From Crocinitomicaceae bacterium (GTDB taxonomy: Bacteria > Bacteroidota > Bacteroidia > Flavobacteriales_D > Crocinitomicaceae), in NCBI GenBank assembly GCA_029238665.1, contig JAQWFQ010000030.1, forward strand, positions 62,001-126,000: a stretch of 64,000 nt of DNA, in the 5' to 3' direction. The notes below the pieces were generated by a model. That model saw nothing but the letters and a program-made list of their open reading frames with translations. It was not told the origin of the DNA and ran no database searches. The position numbers and the translations under genes are program-made. This document shows positions 17,806 through 28,500 of the stretch, in pieces (the stretch's first letter is position 1; each line of letters begins with the position of its first letter).

Positions 17806-18662
17806 TGTATAAAAGTTCCGAAGCCGTATAGCCGTTTTGACCAATATATAGAGGTGTCGATTTCCGTCAAAATAATCCCCTTACTCGAGCTCGAATGAAT
17901 CATTTTTAATGGTTCACCTAGTTCCGAAACAACCAGTCCAACATGTGAAACTTCGGAGTTATTATTGCTAAAAAAAATAAGATCTCCTTTACGGACGTGC
18001 TTACGTTTCAACTTTTTACAGTCCTTATATTGATCGGCAGCTACTCGCGGTAATAGCACGCCCGATTCGTTCATTACATATTTAACAAAACCACTACAGT
18101 CAAACCCTGACGGTGTAGTCCCTGCCCAAACATAAGGTGTTCCAATATGTTTCTCTGCTTCAAAAACTAAAGCCATTCTACAGTCACTTACCGTTAAAAC
18201 ATCAGAGAAATTTCGTTCTGGAATCCCATCAAACATCAACACAATTAATGCCTTTATCTGTTTTAAGTCTGAGGTTCTACCTGAAGATTTCAAACTTGAA
18301 ACCCACTTTCGCATATCACTTCTCATCCACTCAAGCTCGTAAATATGCGCGCTAAGAAATGCTTCGTTATGTTTTGATTTTTTGATCACATCAAACGACT
18401 CCTTAACATCAGTCAACGCATTGGGATGATACTTCTTCCAAAATTTATTTTGCGCGAGCTTTATAGTACTTAGACTTCGATAGTACAACGGAAGTAAGGA
18501 ATAGTCATACTCAGGCTTATCCAGTAAACGTCCAGATTTACGATACACCATCTTATACCGTTGTTGAGCGAACAACATCTCTAACATATCAAATTCAGCA
18601 ACTTGAGCCTGGCCAAAAGACCAAGCAAAAATAAACGCGAAAAATAAACTGTATTTTTTCAT
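17802..18662 (-). CDS. Secreted NlpC/P60-family peptidoglycan endopeptidase
   Basis: 286 residues. A signal peptide (MKKYSLFFAFIFAWSFGQAQ) is followed by a helical N-terminal domain (about 25-165) of unknown role and a C-terminal NlpC/P60 domain. The catalytic triad is visible: Cys189 in GFDCSGFV, His240 in VSHVGLVV and His256 in MIHSSSS. Such enzymes cleave the D-Glu to diaminopimelate bond in peptide stems. The motif GTPYVWAGTTPSGFDCSGFV is full length and intact, so the enzyme should be active in the periplasm. It is convergent with the small membrane protein gene and divergent from the S41 protease gene. Confidence 0.92.
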   Translation of the reverse strand: MKKYSLFFAFIFAWSFGQAQVAEFDMLEMLFAQQRYKMVYRKSGRLLDKPEYDYSLLPLYYRSLSTIKLAQNKFWKKYHPNALTDVKESFDVIKKSKHNEAFLSAHIYELEWMRSDMRKWVSSLKSSGRTSDLKQIKALIVLMFDGIPERNFSDVLTVSDCRMALVFEAEKHIGTPYVWAGTTPSGFDCSGFVKYVMNESGVLLPRVAADQYKDCKKLKRKHVRKGDLIFFSNNNSEVSHVGLVVSELGEPLKMIHSSSSKGIILTEIDTSIYWSKRLYGFGTFIH

Positions 18663-18824
18663 GGAGAACTAATCTTATACGAATTAACAACTATTCAACT
18701 ACACTTTTGCGATCAACGAATAATTCATTCCACACTCAATTGTTTACTTTTTATCTCTATGAATCATTAAAATTCCTTTATTTTAGCTATTGCTCACAAC
18801 TTTAAAATTAAAACGTACATTATT

Positions 18825-20414
18825 ATGAAAATTTTCATTTCAATCTTACTTATTTTTCTTCTCGGACCAATTTTCGCACAGGAAAACGGAAAAACGTCTT
18901 CTGTTCGCAAGTTTAATGAAGTTATGAGCTATGTAAACAACATGTATGTTGATGATGTCCAGAATGAATTACTAACGGATGCTGCAATTGTTGCTTTACT
19001 CGAAAAACTAGACCCTCACTCTGTTTATATAACGAAGGAAAATGTTAATGATGCCAATGAGCGCATTAATGGGAATTTTGTTGGAATAGGCATTCGTTTT
19101 CAGCTATTAAGAGACACCTTAAATGTCGTTGCTACAATTCCTGGAGGTCCATCAGAAAAAATAGGCATACTTGCTGGTGACAAGATTGTTGTAATTGAAG
19201 ATGAACCCGTTGCCGGAACCGGACTGAAAAACAGTCAGGTAAGAGAAAAACTACTGGGTGACAAAGGCACAAAAGTTAACGTAAGTATAAAACGGAAACA
19301 TAAATCATCGCTACTTCACTTTACCATTACACGCGATGTTATCCCTGTAAACTCTGTAGATGCCGCTTATATGATAAGCGAAAAAACAGGCTATATAAAA
19401 TTAAACACATTCTCTAGATCTTCACACGAAGAAGTAGTTTCCGGAATTAAAAAGTTAAAAAAATTAGGAATGAAAAATTTAATTTTCGACCTACAAGGAA
19501 ATGGCGGCGGACTGCTTTATGCAGCAAAATACCTAGGAGACGAATTCTTGTCTGATTATAAATTAATTGTTTACTCAGAAGGGCGTGCGCAACCAAAACG
19601 AGAATTACGCTCTGAAAACAAAGGGCTTTGGGAAAAAGGACGATTGATTATTTTAACAGATGAATACTCTGCTAGCGCCAGTGAGATTCTTTCAGGTGCA
19701 GTACAAGATTGGGATCGGGGCTTAATTGTAGGGAGAAGGACTTTTGGTAAAGGCTTAGTACAAAGGCCTATTGATTTAAGCGATGGCTCTCAGATGCGGT
19801 TAACAATAGCCCGCTACTACACCCCAAGCGGACGCTTTATACAAAAACCTTATAACGATGCCCTCTCCTATAAACAAGATTTATTAAATCGTTATGAAAA
19901 GGGAGAGTTCATGAGTCAGGACTCGATTCAGTTTCCAGACTCATTAAAGCACAAAACACTTATTTCAAACAGAACTGTTTACGGAGGCGGTGGAATAATG
20001 CCTGATCATTTTGTTCCCCTAGATACCACTGGTGTTTCTGATTATTTTACTTCAATTATTCGCGGCGGACACTTGAACACCTACACACTCACCTATGTAA
20101 ATAAAAATAGGACTGAATTAACAGCTAAATACCCCTCATTTGAACTATTTAAGAAAAACTTTAGCATGGACAAGCCTTTTATGGATGCATTTTTTAATTA
20201 TGTGGAGAACGAAGACCCTAAACTCATTTTTAATGAAGAAGGATACAGAGAAAGTGAATCTCTTTTAAAACTGAGAATTAAAGCGATGTTTGCTCAAAGT
20301 ATCTGGGGATACAGTGAATTTTATCAAGTTTATAACGACTCAAATGAAATACTTCAAAAAGCACTCGAAATAATTGAGTCAAAGCAGTATAATAAAGCTA
20401 AATTGGCTCAGTAA
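18825..20414 (+). CDS. S41-family carboxy-terminal processing protease with PDZ domain
   Basis: 529 residues with a signal peptide (cleavage near FAQ, residue 19). A PDZ domain covers about residues 85-160 (GIGIRFQL...AGDKIVVIEDEPV). The S41 catalytic core follows with the Ser-Lys dyad Ser284 in YSASASE and Lys309 in FGKGLVQ. It degrades or trims proteins from their C-termini in the periplasm, like Prc/CtpA. The C-terminal 150 residues form an extra helical region common in Bacteroidota CtpA. A DUF1573 lipoprotein gene follows 48 bases downstream and may share the transcript. Confidence 0.93.
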   Translation: MKIFISILLIFLLGPIFAQENGKTSSVRKFNEVMSYVNNMYVDDVQNELLTDAAIVALLEKLDPHSVYITKENVNDANERINGNFVGIGIRFQLLRDTLNVVATIPGGPSEKIGILAGDKIVVIEDEPVAGTGLKNSQVREKLLGDKGTKVNVSIKRKHKSSLLHFTITRDVIPVNSVDAAYMISEKTGYIKLNTFSRSSHEEVVSGIKKLKKLGMKNLIFDLQGNGGGLLYAAKYLGDEFLSDYKLIVYSEGRAQPKRELRSENKGLWEKGRLIILTDEYSASASEILSGAVQDWDRGLIVGRRTFGKGLVQRPIDLSDGSQMRLTIARYYTPSGRFIQKPYNDALSYKQDLLNRYEKGEFMSQDSIQFPDSLKHKTLISNRTVYGGGGIMPDHFVPLDTTGVSDYFTSIIRGGHLNTYTLTYVNKNRTELTAKYPSFELFKKNFSMDKPFMDAFFNYVENEDPKLIFNEEGYRESESLLKLRIKAMFAQSIWGYSEFYQVYNDSNEILQKALEIIESKQYNKAKLAQ

Positions 20415-20462
20415 AATCAATAGATTTTTCTATTTTTGAAACAACAATAACACATTTAGATA

Positions 20463-20972
20463 ATGATTAGAACATATTTTACAATCGGGGCGCTTTTACT
20501 CCTAAGCGCATGCGGAAACAATACATCTGAAATTAAAGTTCAAGATGGAAGCGTTAGTTCTGCTATATCAGCAGGAAGCAAAACAGATAAAGAACTTCAA
20601 GAGTCTATAGCTAAAATAGCTGAAGATGATTATCTAAAAAGAAAAAATGAGCGTAAAAATATAACTACACTTAGTTTTGATAAACTCAACCACGATTTTG
20701 GTGATGTTATTTCTCAAAAAGAAAATAGAACAGAGTTTGTTGTTACAAACACAGGTGACAACCCGCTAGTTATATCGAAAGTTTCTGCAAGCTGTGGGTG
20801 TACAATGCCCCAAAAGCCAGAAAAACCAATTCTTCCAGGACAAACTGACATTATAGCCGTTGTTTTTAAATCGAAGCCTAGTCAGAAAAACGAAATAAAG
20901 AAAACGATTACCGTAACAGCTAATACGGCTGAGAAAATTCACAAGCTTGAGATTAGAGCATTTGTTAAGTAA
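20463..20972 (+). CDS. DUF1573 lipoprotein
   Basis: 169 residues. The lipobox LLSAC (Cys17) makes it a lipoprotein. After a polar linker, residues about 70-168 form the DUF1573 immunoglobulin-like domain: NHDFGDVISQ, FVVTNTGDNPLVISKV, the conserved SASCGCTMPQ with its two cysteines, and PILPGQTDII. The domain is common in Bacteroidota surface or periplasmic proteins, and its function is unknown. It sits behind the S41 protease gene and is convergent with the flippase gene 12 bases away. A smaller paralogue is at 52420-52812. Confidence 0.9.
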   Translation: MIRTYFTIGALLLLSACGNNTSEIKVQDGSVSSAISAGSKTDKELQESIAKIAEDDYLKRKNERKNITTLSFDKLNHDFGDVISQKENRTEFVVTNTGDNPLVISKVSASCGCTMPQKPEKPILPGQTDIIAVVFKSKPSQKNEIKKTITVTANTAEKIHKLEIRAFVK

Positions 20973-20984
20973 GTATAGATAAGT

Positions 20985-22466
20985 CTATCCTTTTTTAAAT
21001 CGATTAAAGATATACTTATCGACAAGACTATTTACATCGGTAGATATCTTAAAAGCATACATTAACAAACCATACGTCGTTACAATTAACGTCGATTTAT
21101 AAACTACCTGAATGTAAATATTACCGAGCGATGGCAGATACATCGTTCCGGTAATTACAGCACTAGCTATAATTGTTCCAATCAAAACCTTTTGGTTAAA
21201 CGGCGTTGTCTTAAATAAAAGAGCTACTGAAAGTAATCGTGATAAATGCAGAAACCCAAATGAAATACTGGTTGCTATAGCGGCACCAATAATACCATAT
21301 TGAGGTATTAAATATATGTTTGTAGCTATAGCCACACCTATCGTCAATAAAGTTATTGGTGTATGAATCCAGTAATATTTTGATGCTGAAAGAATTTCTG
21401 AACTCATACCTGCATAAACATCAAAAAGTTGTGCCAGTCCAATAAAAAACACAACAGATGCACCTAGAGAATAAACCGGATCTAAATACCCTGTAATCGA
21501 ATTAATATTACCCCAAATTAAAGCAAAAATAACTCCTGAAATAACCAATAGGCTCTGACTACTCTTTTGGTTTATCAATTTCACTTTTTCAAAATCATCT
21601 GATTTTATTGCCTCTACAATAAACACACCTGAAATCAATTTCAAGGAACGGTTTGGGACCCCTACAACAGAACCAAACAAGTACATTGTAACATAAACAC
21701 CAACAGACATCTCTCTCAAGTATTCGTTCACCATCAATGTATCAACATACAAAAGTAGTGAAGCCGCCATTGTATTCAACATGCCAAATCCACCCAAAGA
21801 AAGTAAGTCTTGTTTTTCTTTCAAACTATACGTTGACAACCTCCCAAACCTCAAGCCCTCTCTCCTCCTCAAGTAAAGTATTAAAATTAATGGTGCTAGA
21901 ATAAAAAGAAGGATATAAAGGACTAAAAAACCATCAAAATTAATTAGATCAAAAAAGTATAACCCAAGAAAAATAATAGGAATACCTTTTAAGAAAAAAT
22001 TCTGCATAAATGCAATGAAGGTTATACTCTTTGTCATTCTAAGTATAGCTTCAAAACTGATATGGAGTATTCTAGCTGCAATTAGCACATACAATAAAGT
22101 AGAAAAGAACACCGTGTCAATAAGGCTAGAGATACTGCCATCAAAGCTAAACAAGCCGTGATCAAAATAAAGAAAGAATGGTGCCGAGAGCAAACATCCA
22201 AAAACAGATATAATTAAAACCAATGAAAAATAGCCATTCCTGTTTTCTTCACTATACCTATTAAATGTTCTGAAAACCAGCTGGGAAATCCCCAATGAAA
22301 ATATGCCTGCAAACGTTCCAGAAATTGCTAAAACCACACGCACCAATCCAATTTCTTCAGGAGAAAACAATTTTGGCATAATTAGGACTGCAGACACGAA
22401 CGCAATGACCACTCCCGAATAGGAAATAATAGTAGAACGAGCAGACTCTTTAATAATTACCCCCAT
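20985..22466 (-). CDS. Polysaccharide flippase (Wzx/MATE-like)
   Basis: 493 residues with about 12-14 hydrophobic segments spread over the whole length, the layout of the oligosaccharidyl-lipid flippase family. The start MGVIIKESARSTIISYSGVVIAF resembles Wzx-like proteins. It would move undecaprenyl-linked sugars across the inner membrane for surface glycan or glycolipid export. It is the last gene of a minus-strand run whose preceding genes encode an SGNH hydrolase, a toroid protein, a GT4 transferase and YfhO, which supports a glycan role. It abuts the SGNH gene without a gap. Confidence 0.87.
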   Translation of the reverse strand: MGVIIKESARSTIISYSGVVIAFVSAVLIMPKLFSPEEIGLVRVVLAISGTFAGIFSLGISQLVFRTFNRYSEENRNGYFSLVLIISVFGCLLSAPFFLYFDHGLFSFDGSISSLIDTVFFSTLLYVLIAARILHISFEAILRMTKSITFIAFMQNFFLKGIPIIFLGLYFFDLINFDGFLVLYILLFILAPLILILYLRRREGLRFGRLSTYSLKEKQDLLSLGGFGMLNTMAASLLLYVDTLMVNEYLREMSVGVYVTMYLFGSVVGVPNRSLKLISGVFIVEAIKSDDFEKVKLINQKSSQSLLVISGVIFALIWGNINSITGYLDPVYSLGASVVFFIGLAQLFDVYAGMSSEILSASKYYWIHTPITLLTIGVAIATNIYLIPQYGIIGAAIATSISFGFLHLSRLLSVALLFKTTPFNQKVLIGTIIASAVITGTMYLPSLGNIYIQVVYKSTLIVTTYGLLMYAFKISTDVNSLVDKYIFNRFKKG

Positions 22467-23153
22467 CTAACTCTTTATTAGATTTAAAATACGTTTGTAA
22501 ATTTCATTATGTCCTTCTACACTGTAATGAATTCCATCAGGAATCAACTCAGGAACAAGATCTAACACACTAACATAATGACTCGATTCATACTTTGCAC
22601 AAATACGCTCCATTTCAGAGTGAATTGATTGTATCCTTTTACGTGTTCCTGGAAGATTTTGTTCTACCCGCATTGAAGGTTGATTTACTCCAACACATAT
22701 AATTTGTGCCGAAGAATTTAAATCCAATGATTTTACTGTACGCTCATATTCAGACAAAAATCTACTTGAACGGTACCAAGATGATTTAAACCTTAAGTAA
22801 ACCAAAACACGACGTAGTTTTGACTCTAAAAATAATCCTATAGATTGAATAATGTAGCCCAACCTTGATTTTCTAGGTGCGTAGTTCAAATAATTGTATA
22901 ACCTTCGTGAAGTGCTTCGCGAACTCAACTCTACGACTCCAAACTGTAGAATAATAATATCAGCATGTTTTTGAAGAATCAAATCCGTATTGCGAGATAC
23001 CGAACCAATCATATTCCCTGAAAAACAATAGTTATCAAACGTAAACGCATCATTACTGTTGAATAAATCACCATAACTCTTACCCTGCTCACTAGCAGGA
23101 CGTATACGAATCCCTACAGAATTCCCAAAACATACAATCTTTTTATTTTTCAT
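22467..23153 (-). CDS. SGNH-hydrolase-like protein of the glycan cluster
   Basis: 228 residues. The N-terminal block reads VCFGNSVGIRIRP, with GNS in place of GDS at the expected nucleophile position. Near the C-terminus DGIHYSVEGHNEI gives the Asp-xx-His pair of SGNH block V. QFGVVELSS and VGVNQPS may stand for blocks II and III. The family contains sugar O-acetylesterases and lipases. No signal peptide is seen, so it may act on a lipid-linked or nucleotide sugar in the cytoplasm. The position between a toroid-fold gene (11-base overlap) and the flippase gene suggests trimming or deacylating the glycan. Confidence 0.72.
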   Translation of the reverse strand: MKNKKIVCFGNSVGIRIRPASEQGKSYGDLFNSNDAFTFDNYCFSGNMIGSVSRNTDLILQKHADIIILQFGVVELSSRSTSRRLYNYLNYAPRKSRLGYIIQSIGLFLESKLRRVLVYLRFKSSWYRSSRFLSEYERTVKSLDLNSSAQIICVGVNQPSMRVEQNLPGTRKRIQSIHSEMERICAKYESSHYVSVLDLVPELIPDGIHYSVEGHNEIYKRILNLIKS

Positions 23154-24309
23154 ACCAGTGTGCTAACCCCAAAGCCATCCAGCCTTGCGTCCATCTAAGG
23201 AACGGAATTTTTATAAAATTATTCGCTTTCGTTTTTTGATAATAGAAATACCCCGATTGGTCTTGCCAATTACACGATAAGTTATTCATTATTCTATCCA
23301 CATACTCCGAAACATCGACATACTCACGTACTTCAGCAAATAAGATCAACGCATCAGCAAGTGACGTAGAGTCAATCGGGTACATCTTATTTGAATACTT
23401 TGATACATTTCCATCTTCTTTAAAGTAGGCATTCATGTAATAATCAAAATACGTATTAAACCCCCTTAAATAAGATGGGTCTTCAAAATACTTCCATGCC
23501 CTAAAAAGACATTGCAACTCGTAACTCCCATGATAACTATCATTAAACAATGACTCTGACTTTGCTGTATATGGTATTAAACCTGAATCTAATTGAGTAG
23601 AAATAGTAAAGTCAATGGCTTTTTTTGCCGTCTGAAGGTAGGTTTGATTCCCTGTAACCTTCCCAACTTTAACCAATAAGTCTGCAGCAAAAAGATTTGC
23701 ATTATTAATCAAGTCTGCTTTTTGTGGAGAATAACTAAAACAAATTGTTCCGTCTTCGAACTGGGTCTGGTTTAAATCATTCAAAATAAATTCACAAGCA
23801 GATATAGCTATCTCTAAATCTTCTGGATTTTCTGTTAATTCATATAGGTCGATAAAAGCAGACCCAATCCAATTTGCAGTGACAGCGAATGGTGTTCCTT
23901 CTTGCAGCTCTACCCCACCTGACAACCAAGAAAAAGGTACTCCCCAAGCATAGTGTACAGATTTTTCACTGCGTAATCTTATCAATTCAGATCGATATAA
24001 ATCAATCTCATCCGCATACTTGTATTTGTCTTGTTTTGAAAGAAGTACATATGTATGCATCATGCATCCTAGATAGGTTGGGTGCACTTTCTTTTTAATA
24101 AATAACACTTTTCGTAGTAAGCGCGGAAAGACCAGTCCCAGCCGTTCAATTGAAAACCGCACAACTTTTTTGAAAAAACTCAACTCCTTGAAGTCGATCA
24201 TTAAACTACGTGTGAACCGATTCAGAGAAATAAAATCATAGGGGTCATACCCCTTCACACCATTGGATGATGTCCATTTAAGGAGGGATATGAGCATTTT
24301 TTCTTTCAT
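23143..24309 (-). CDS. Alpha/alpha-toroid protein (six-hairpin glycosidase or epimerase-like)
   Basis: 388 residues with repeated helical hairpins separated by aromatic loops (WIGSAFIDLYELT, LFAADLLVKVGKVTG, SYELQCLFRAWKYF, DSTSLADALILFAEVREY, WTQGWMALGLAHWYE). This is the pattern of the (alpha/alpha)6 barrel used by glycoside hydrolases, polysaccharide lyases and glucuronyl C5-epimerases. No signal peptide is visible, so it may act on a cytoplasmic lipid-linked glycan. The exact family is not recognised. It overlaps the GT4 gene by 4 bases upstream and the SGNH gene by 11 bases downstream, so translation of the three is tightly coupled. Confidence 0.65.
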   Translation of the reverse strand: MKEKMLISLLKWTSSNGVKGYDPYDFISLNRFTRSLMIDFKELSFFKKVVRFSIERLGLVFPRLLRKVLFIKKKVHPTYLGCMMHTYVLLSKQDKYKYADEIDLYRSELIRLRSEKSVHYAWGVPFSWLSGGVELQEGTPFAVTANWIGSAFIDLYELTENPEDLEIAISACEFILNDLNQTQFEDGTICFSYSPQKADLINNANLFAADLLVKVGKVTGNQTYLQTAKKAIDFTISTQLDSGLIPYTAKSESLFNDSYHGSYELQCLFRAWKYFEDPSYLRGFNTYFDYYMNAYFKEDGNVSKYSNKMYPIDSTSLADALILFAEVREYVDVSEYVDRIMNNLSCNWQDQSGYFYYQKTKANNFIKIPFLRWTQGWMALGLAHWYEK

Positions 24310-25505
24310 CCTAACGTTGAGTATGCTTTAATCAATTGTTTTTTTTCAATCGCTGTATTGTATTTATCCAAAACAGCCTTTCTTCCATTCTGACCCAATG
24401 ATAATTGCAATTCATTATCATTCATCAATTGCTTAATTTTTAAACTAAGATCTTTTGCTGAGGTATCTTTATAAATCAACCCTGAATTAATTGAATTAAT
24501 TACACGCTCAAGTGATTCACAATCACTTGAAATCACAGGTTTTCCTACAAACATGTACTGGTACAGTTTGTTTGGCGAAGAACAATCATTCTGAACGGAA
24601 CGGTAATGTGGAATAATTGTAGCACTTCCTTTTGATATAAAGCTAAAAACATCTGATTGTTTTACCCAACCTCGAAAATCTATGAATTCAAAAACCCCTT
24701 TTTTCCTTGCTAAGGCATGGAGATCTTGCTCAAAACTTCCTGTACCAAAAACAGTGAGCTTAAAACGTAGCTTCTCATTATTAGATAAATGTGTCATTGC
24801 TTCAATGACTGTAGAAAGTCCACGTGCAGGTGTTATTCCTCCAACATAAACCAGGTCAAACACATCAACAGGGCTATTGTTGAGTTTGAAATTTTCAGGA
24901 ACACTATTTAAATCAAGAACATTCTGATAAACATGTACCTTAGACGGTTCAGCTCCCAAATCAATAATCCGTTGCTTCATTTCTTCTACAACAGTAATGA
25001 TACAGTCCGCATCTAAAACAACTTTCTTTTCTAAGCGTTCCCACTTTTTATAATCAGAAAGATACTTACCCAATTTAGACTGGGTATGTTTGGCATCTCG
25101 AATTAAATAAGGGTAATTTTCATGGAAGTCAAACACCAATTTAGCTCCTGTTTTCCTAGCTGATTTCTGAGCAACAGGAACCATAATTAAATCATGAGCA
25201 TGAATGACATCGATGTGATTTTCTTTCTTTAATACAAGCTTAATAAAGCGGTTCCAAAAGTTATAGTAAAACGGAAACTTTAAAGCGCCCACCATAGATT
25301 TATAGATGAACTTAGAAATTGGTGCCCTGTAGATTCTTACTCCGTTCCAATCCTCAACTACTGGCTCAGCTCCTTTAGTTGTACAACAAAGAATAATTGA
25401 ATATCCCTGAGACTTAAGAACCTTAATCTCATTTTCTACACGAACATCTGGAGGGAAACTTCCATCCAATAACATTAAAACTGTTGTATCTTTTTTATTT
25501 TCCAT
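24306..25505 (-). CDS. GT4-family glycosyltransferase
   Basis: 399 residues, GT-B fold. The N-terminal half shows VLMLLDGSFPPDVRVENEI and IHAHDLIMVPVAQ with VFDFHENYPY. The C-terminal half carries LVYVGGITPARGLSTVIEAM and the donor-binding region with NKLYQYMFVGKPVISSDCES, in which the expected glutamate of the E-x7-E motif is at least partly replaced. It transfers a sugar from a nucleotide donor to a glycan or lipid acceptor at the cytoplasmic membrane face; donor and acceptor cannot be told. It lies 18 bases after yfhO and overlaps the toroid-protein gene. Confidence 0.88.
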   Translation of the reverse strand: MENKKDTTVLMLLDGSFPPDVRVENEIKVLKSQGYSIILCCTTKGAEPVVEDWNGVRIYRAPISKFIYKSMVGALKFPFYYNFWNRFIKLVLKKENHIDVIHAHDLIMVPVAQKSARKTGAKLVFDFHENYPYLIRDAKHTQSKLGKYLSDYKKWERLEKKVVLDADCIITVVEEMKQRIIDLGAEPSKVHVYQNVLDLNSVPENFKLNNSPVDVFDLVYVGGITPARGLSTVIEAMTHLSNNEKLRFKLTVFGTGSFEQDLHALARKKGVFEFIDFRGWVKQSDVFSFISKGSATIIPHYRSVQNDCSSPNKLYQYMFVGKPVISSDCESLERVINSINSGLIYKDTSAKDLSLKIKQLMNDNELQLSLGQNGRKAVLDKYNTAIEKKQLIKAYSTLG

Positions 25506-25523
25506 TAAAAAAACAAGACTTAC

Positions 25524-28500
25524 TTAGTTTTCATCTGAATCAACAGGTTTGACTGGATTAAACCTCCACAAACCAAAGCCAATACATAAAACTAGAAATA
25601 ATGTACTTACAATAGCAATTGTATTTGATGTTTTAATTTTTGGAATGTCAAATGAAAATTCAATTTCATATTTACCTCCCTTCAACTCCAACCCTCTTAA
25701 CAAGTAATTAACTTTAAGAATATCAACCTCCTCTCCATCTACCTTTGCAGTCCATCCCTCAGGATAATAAATCTCAGAAAACACAGCTAACTGCTCACCT
25801 TCTAATGCTGCATCATAAACAATTTTATTCGGTGCATATGACTTCATTTTAATCGTTCCTACACCTGTATAGTTTTGTTTTGTAAGTTTTTCTGCCTCCG
25901 AGGCAAGCATCACAACTTCATTTGACGGGGTAAATTCCGCTATTTTTTCAATAGAAACCATTGCTGTAAATGATTCAGAAGTATCTAATACATAGGTTTG
26001 TTCAGGAATCAAATTTGTATTTCCTTTTACATCAGAAACAAAAAGTGCTTTTAAACCAATCTTCAATCCATTGGACAATGGAATGTCCACCGTATCTCCT
26101 TCAGATGAAACATAAACCATTTGTTCAGGTCCATAAACAATAGGATCAGCTTCAATTTCGCCATTAACAAGAACTTTACCCTTACCAACATTGCTCAACT
26201 GAAACCTACCTCCAAGTGCTCTTATCTCATCATCTGGCGACTCACATGACTTTACATTATTCACTAACCAAGCATTTCCTAATGCTCCTGAATTTGTATT
26301 AACACTGTTTCCTTGAATAAAGTATTTCACATTCAGCATGTTTAACACTTCTGAATTTGACCTTGAAATTTGAAATTCAAATAGGTTTTGAATATTTCGC
26401 AATTTAGCACCATGATACCCACCTAGTGACTTATGAAAGTAAGAAGCTCTGGAACTTCCCCAACCACCATTCATGTCAAAAACACGGTAGTTTGAATTCA
26501 TATTAAGCGCTGAAAACTTATATGAATCAACAACCCTTCTTTTATCTCTACTAGAATATCCTAACGCTCTAGCCTTTTCCTCACCCTTCGCCTGACCTTC
26601 ACTAACAGCTTTTGCTAAGCTTGGGCTTTCACGAACTTCCGTTTCTAATATTTTTAAATCTGCCTCTTGTGAACTTAACGGGTATGCTATATTTGGCTCG
26701 GGCATCCAATGAACGTAATTTCCAGCGGCATCTTTTTCAACGCCCAAGTACATGCGATTAACCGGTACAAGGTCTATTAAGACGATTAGGATTAATCCAA
26801 CGACAATTAAAACAGAAGAAATTTCTGTAAAAAAGAATAAGCCCATTACAACAATGGATAGAATTAAAAATCCTACTGAACGAAACATAGAACTCCTAAA
26901 CAATTCTGATCGAAATAATTTTAGTTCTGCGTATGAATCATCATACTGTTCCACCTGAGACTCCACTACACCTTGCATTTGCGCTTGATTGTTAACATCA
27001 ATACCATACCCTGCAAGCTCTTGTGGACTTGTTGAATACAATTGAGCAGCTACATAAGAATCAATATTCCTCATGTTATTTACCTCTGTAGGATTTGTAA
27101 AGTTATCTCCAATGCCAACAAAAGTTATTCCCAACAAAACAATCAAAGAGAAAGCTGAAGAAATAAGAAATGTTTTTTTCTTCGATTTAAACACTTCTCG
27201 ATTTTCATAAATTTTCTGGAGAAAGAGGACCCCCATTAACGGAATACACAACTCAATTAAAACATTCACAATTGTAACTGTTCTAAACTTATTATATCCA
27301 GGTATATAGTCAATAAAAAATTCGGTGAGCCCCATAAAGTTTTTACCCCACGAAAGCGTTAAAGCTAAAATAGTAACAGCAAAAAACACCCACTTAATTC
27401 TATCCTTAACAAACACCAATAAAAGTATTGCTAAAAACAGAACTACAACACCTAAATAAAAAGGACCTGACGTTATAGGTTGCTCACCCCAGTATAACAA
27501 AAAAGGCCTGCCCTGAACGCCTCCACGGCCATCAGCTTGCAAATAAGATGCGCTAAGTACAGATTTAATTTCAGAAGAACTTCTACCTGAGCGTTCTAAC
27601 TGTTCTTTAAAAGGCATATTCGCTAATATATTCGAGTGCGATCCTTTAACATACGGTGATAAAAAAGTAAATGATTCACCTACCCCATAACTCCAATTAG
27701 TAATATAATCAACATCTAAACCACCTGTGTTTTTAGCTTCAGAACCATCGGGAGAAATCGCTAGGTCGTTTGCCCCACGAATGGTATGTTTTGCATAATC
27801 ATTTGTTGCGGTAATATTCCCATAATTAATAAGTAATGCTACGGTATACGCACCTATTAAACCCGCACTTGTCATTGCAAATTGCTTAAATGCTTTTGTT
27901 TTAAAAACGCTAACTAATTCATACAACCCTAAACAAAATAGCAAGCCTCCTAGGTAATACGTTACCTGCAAGTGATTAGCGGAAAGTTCAAAAGCCATAA
28001 ACAAAGAAGACAGAACAACTCCCCATTTCCAATTGTTTCGATAGGACATGATAAAAGCACCTAAAACCGGAGCCATAAAAGCAACAGCAATAGCCTTGGA
28101 ATTATGCCCTGCCTGTAAGATTAAAATTTCATAGGTAGATAAAGCAAAAGCAAAAGCGCCAAAAACAGCAACAACCGGCTTTATACGTAAGCATAATGCT
28201 AAAATATAAAACCCAACAAGATGCAAGAAAAAGATTCCTGAAGGAACCCCCATGTGAAGTAGAAACCACTTTGTTATTGTCTGAAAAACATTACCATGAT
28301 ACAGTGTCGAAATTTGAACTGTTGGCATACCTCCAAACATTGAATTCGTCCAAAAAGGCTCATCGCCAGTAGCATCTCTAAAGTGTTTTGTCTCGTTAGA
28401 CATTCCTTTAAACTGCTCAATATCATGCTGCTTTAAACTGTAACCATCAAAATCAGGTGAAAAGCAAGCGATTGTAACGATAAGAAATACTGCAAGAACA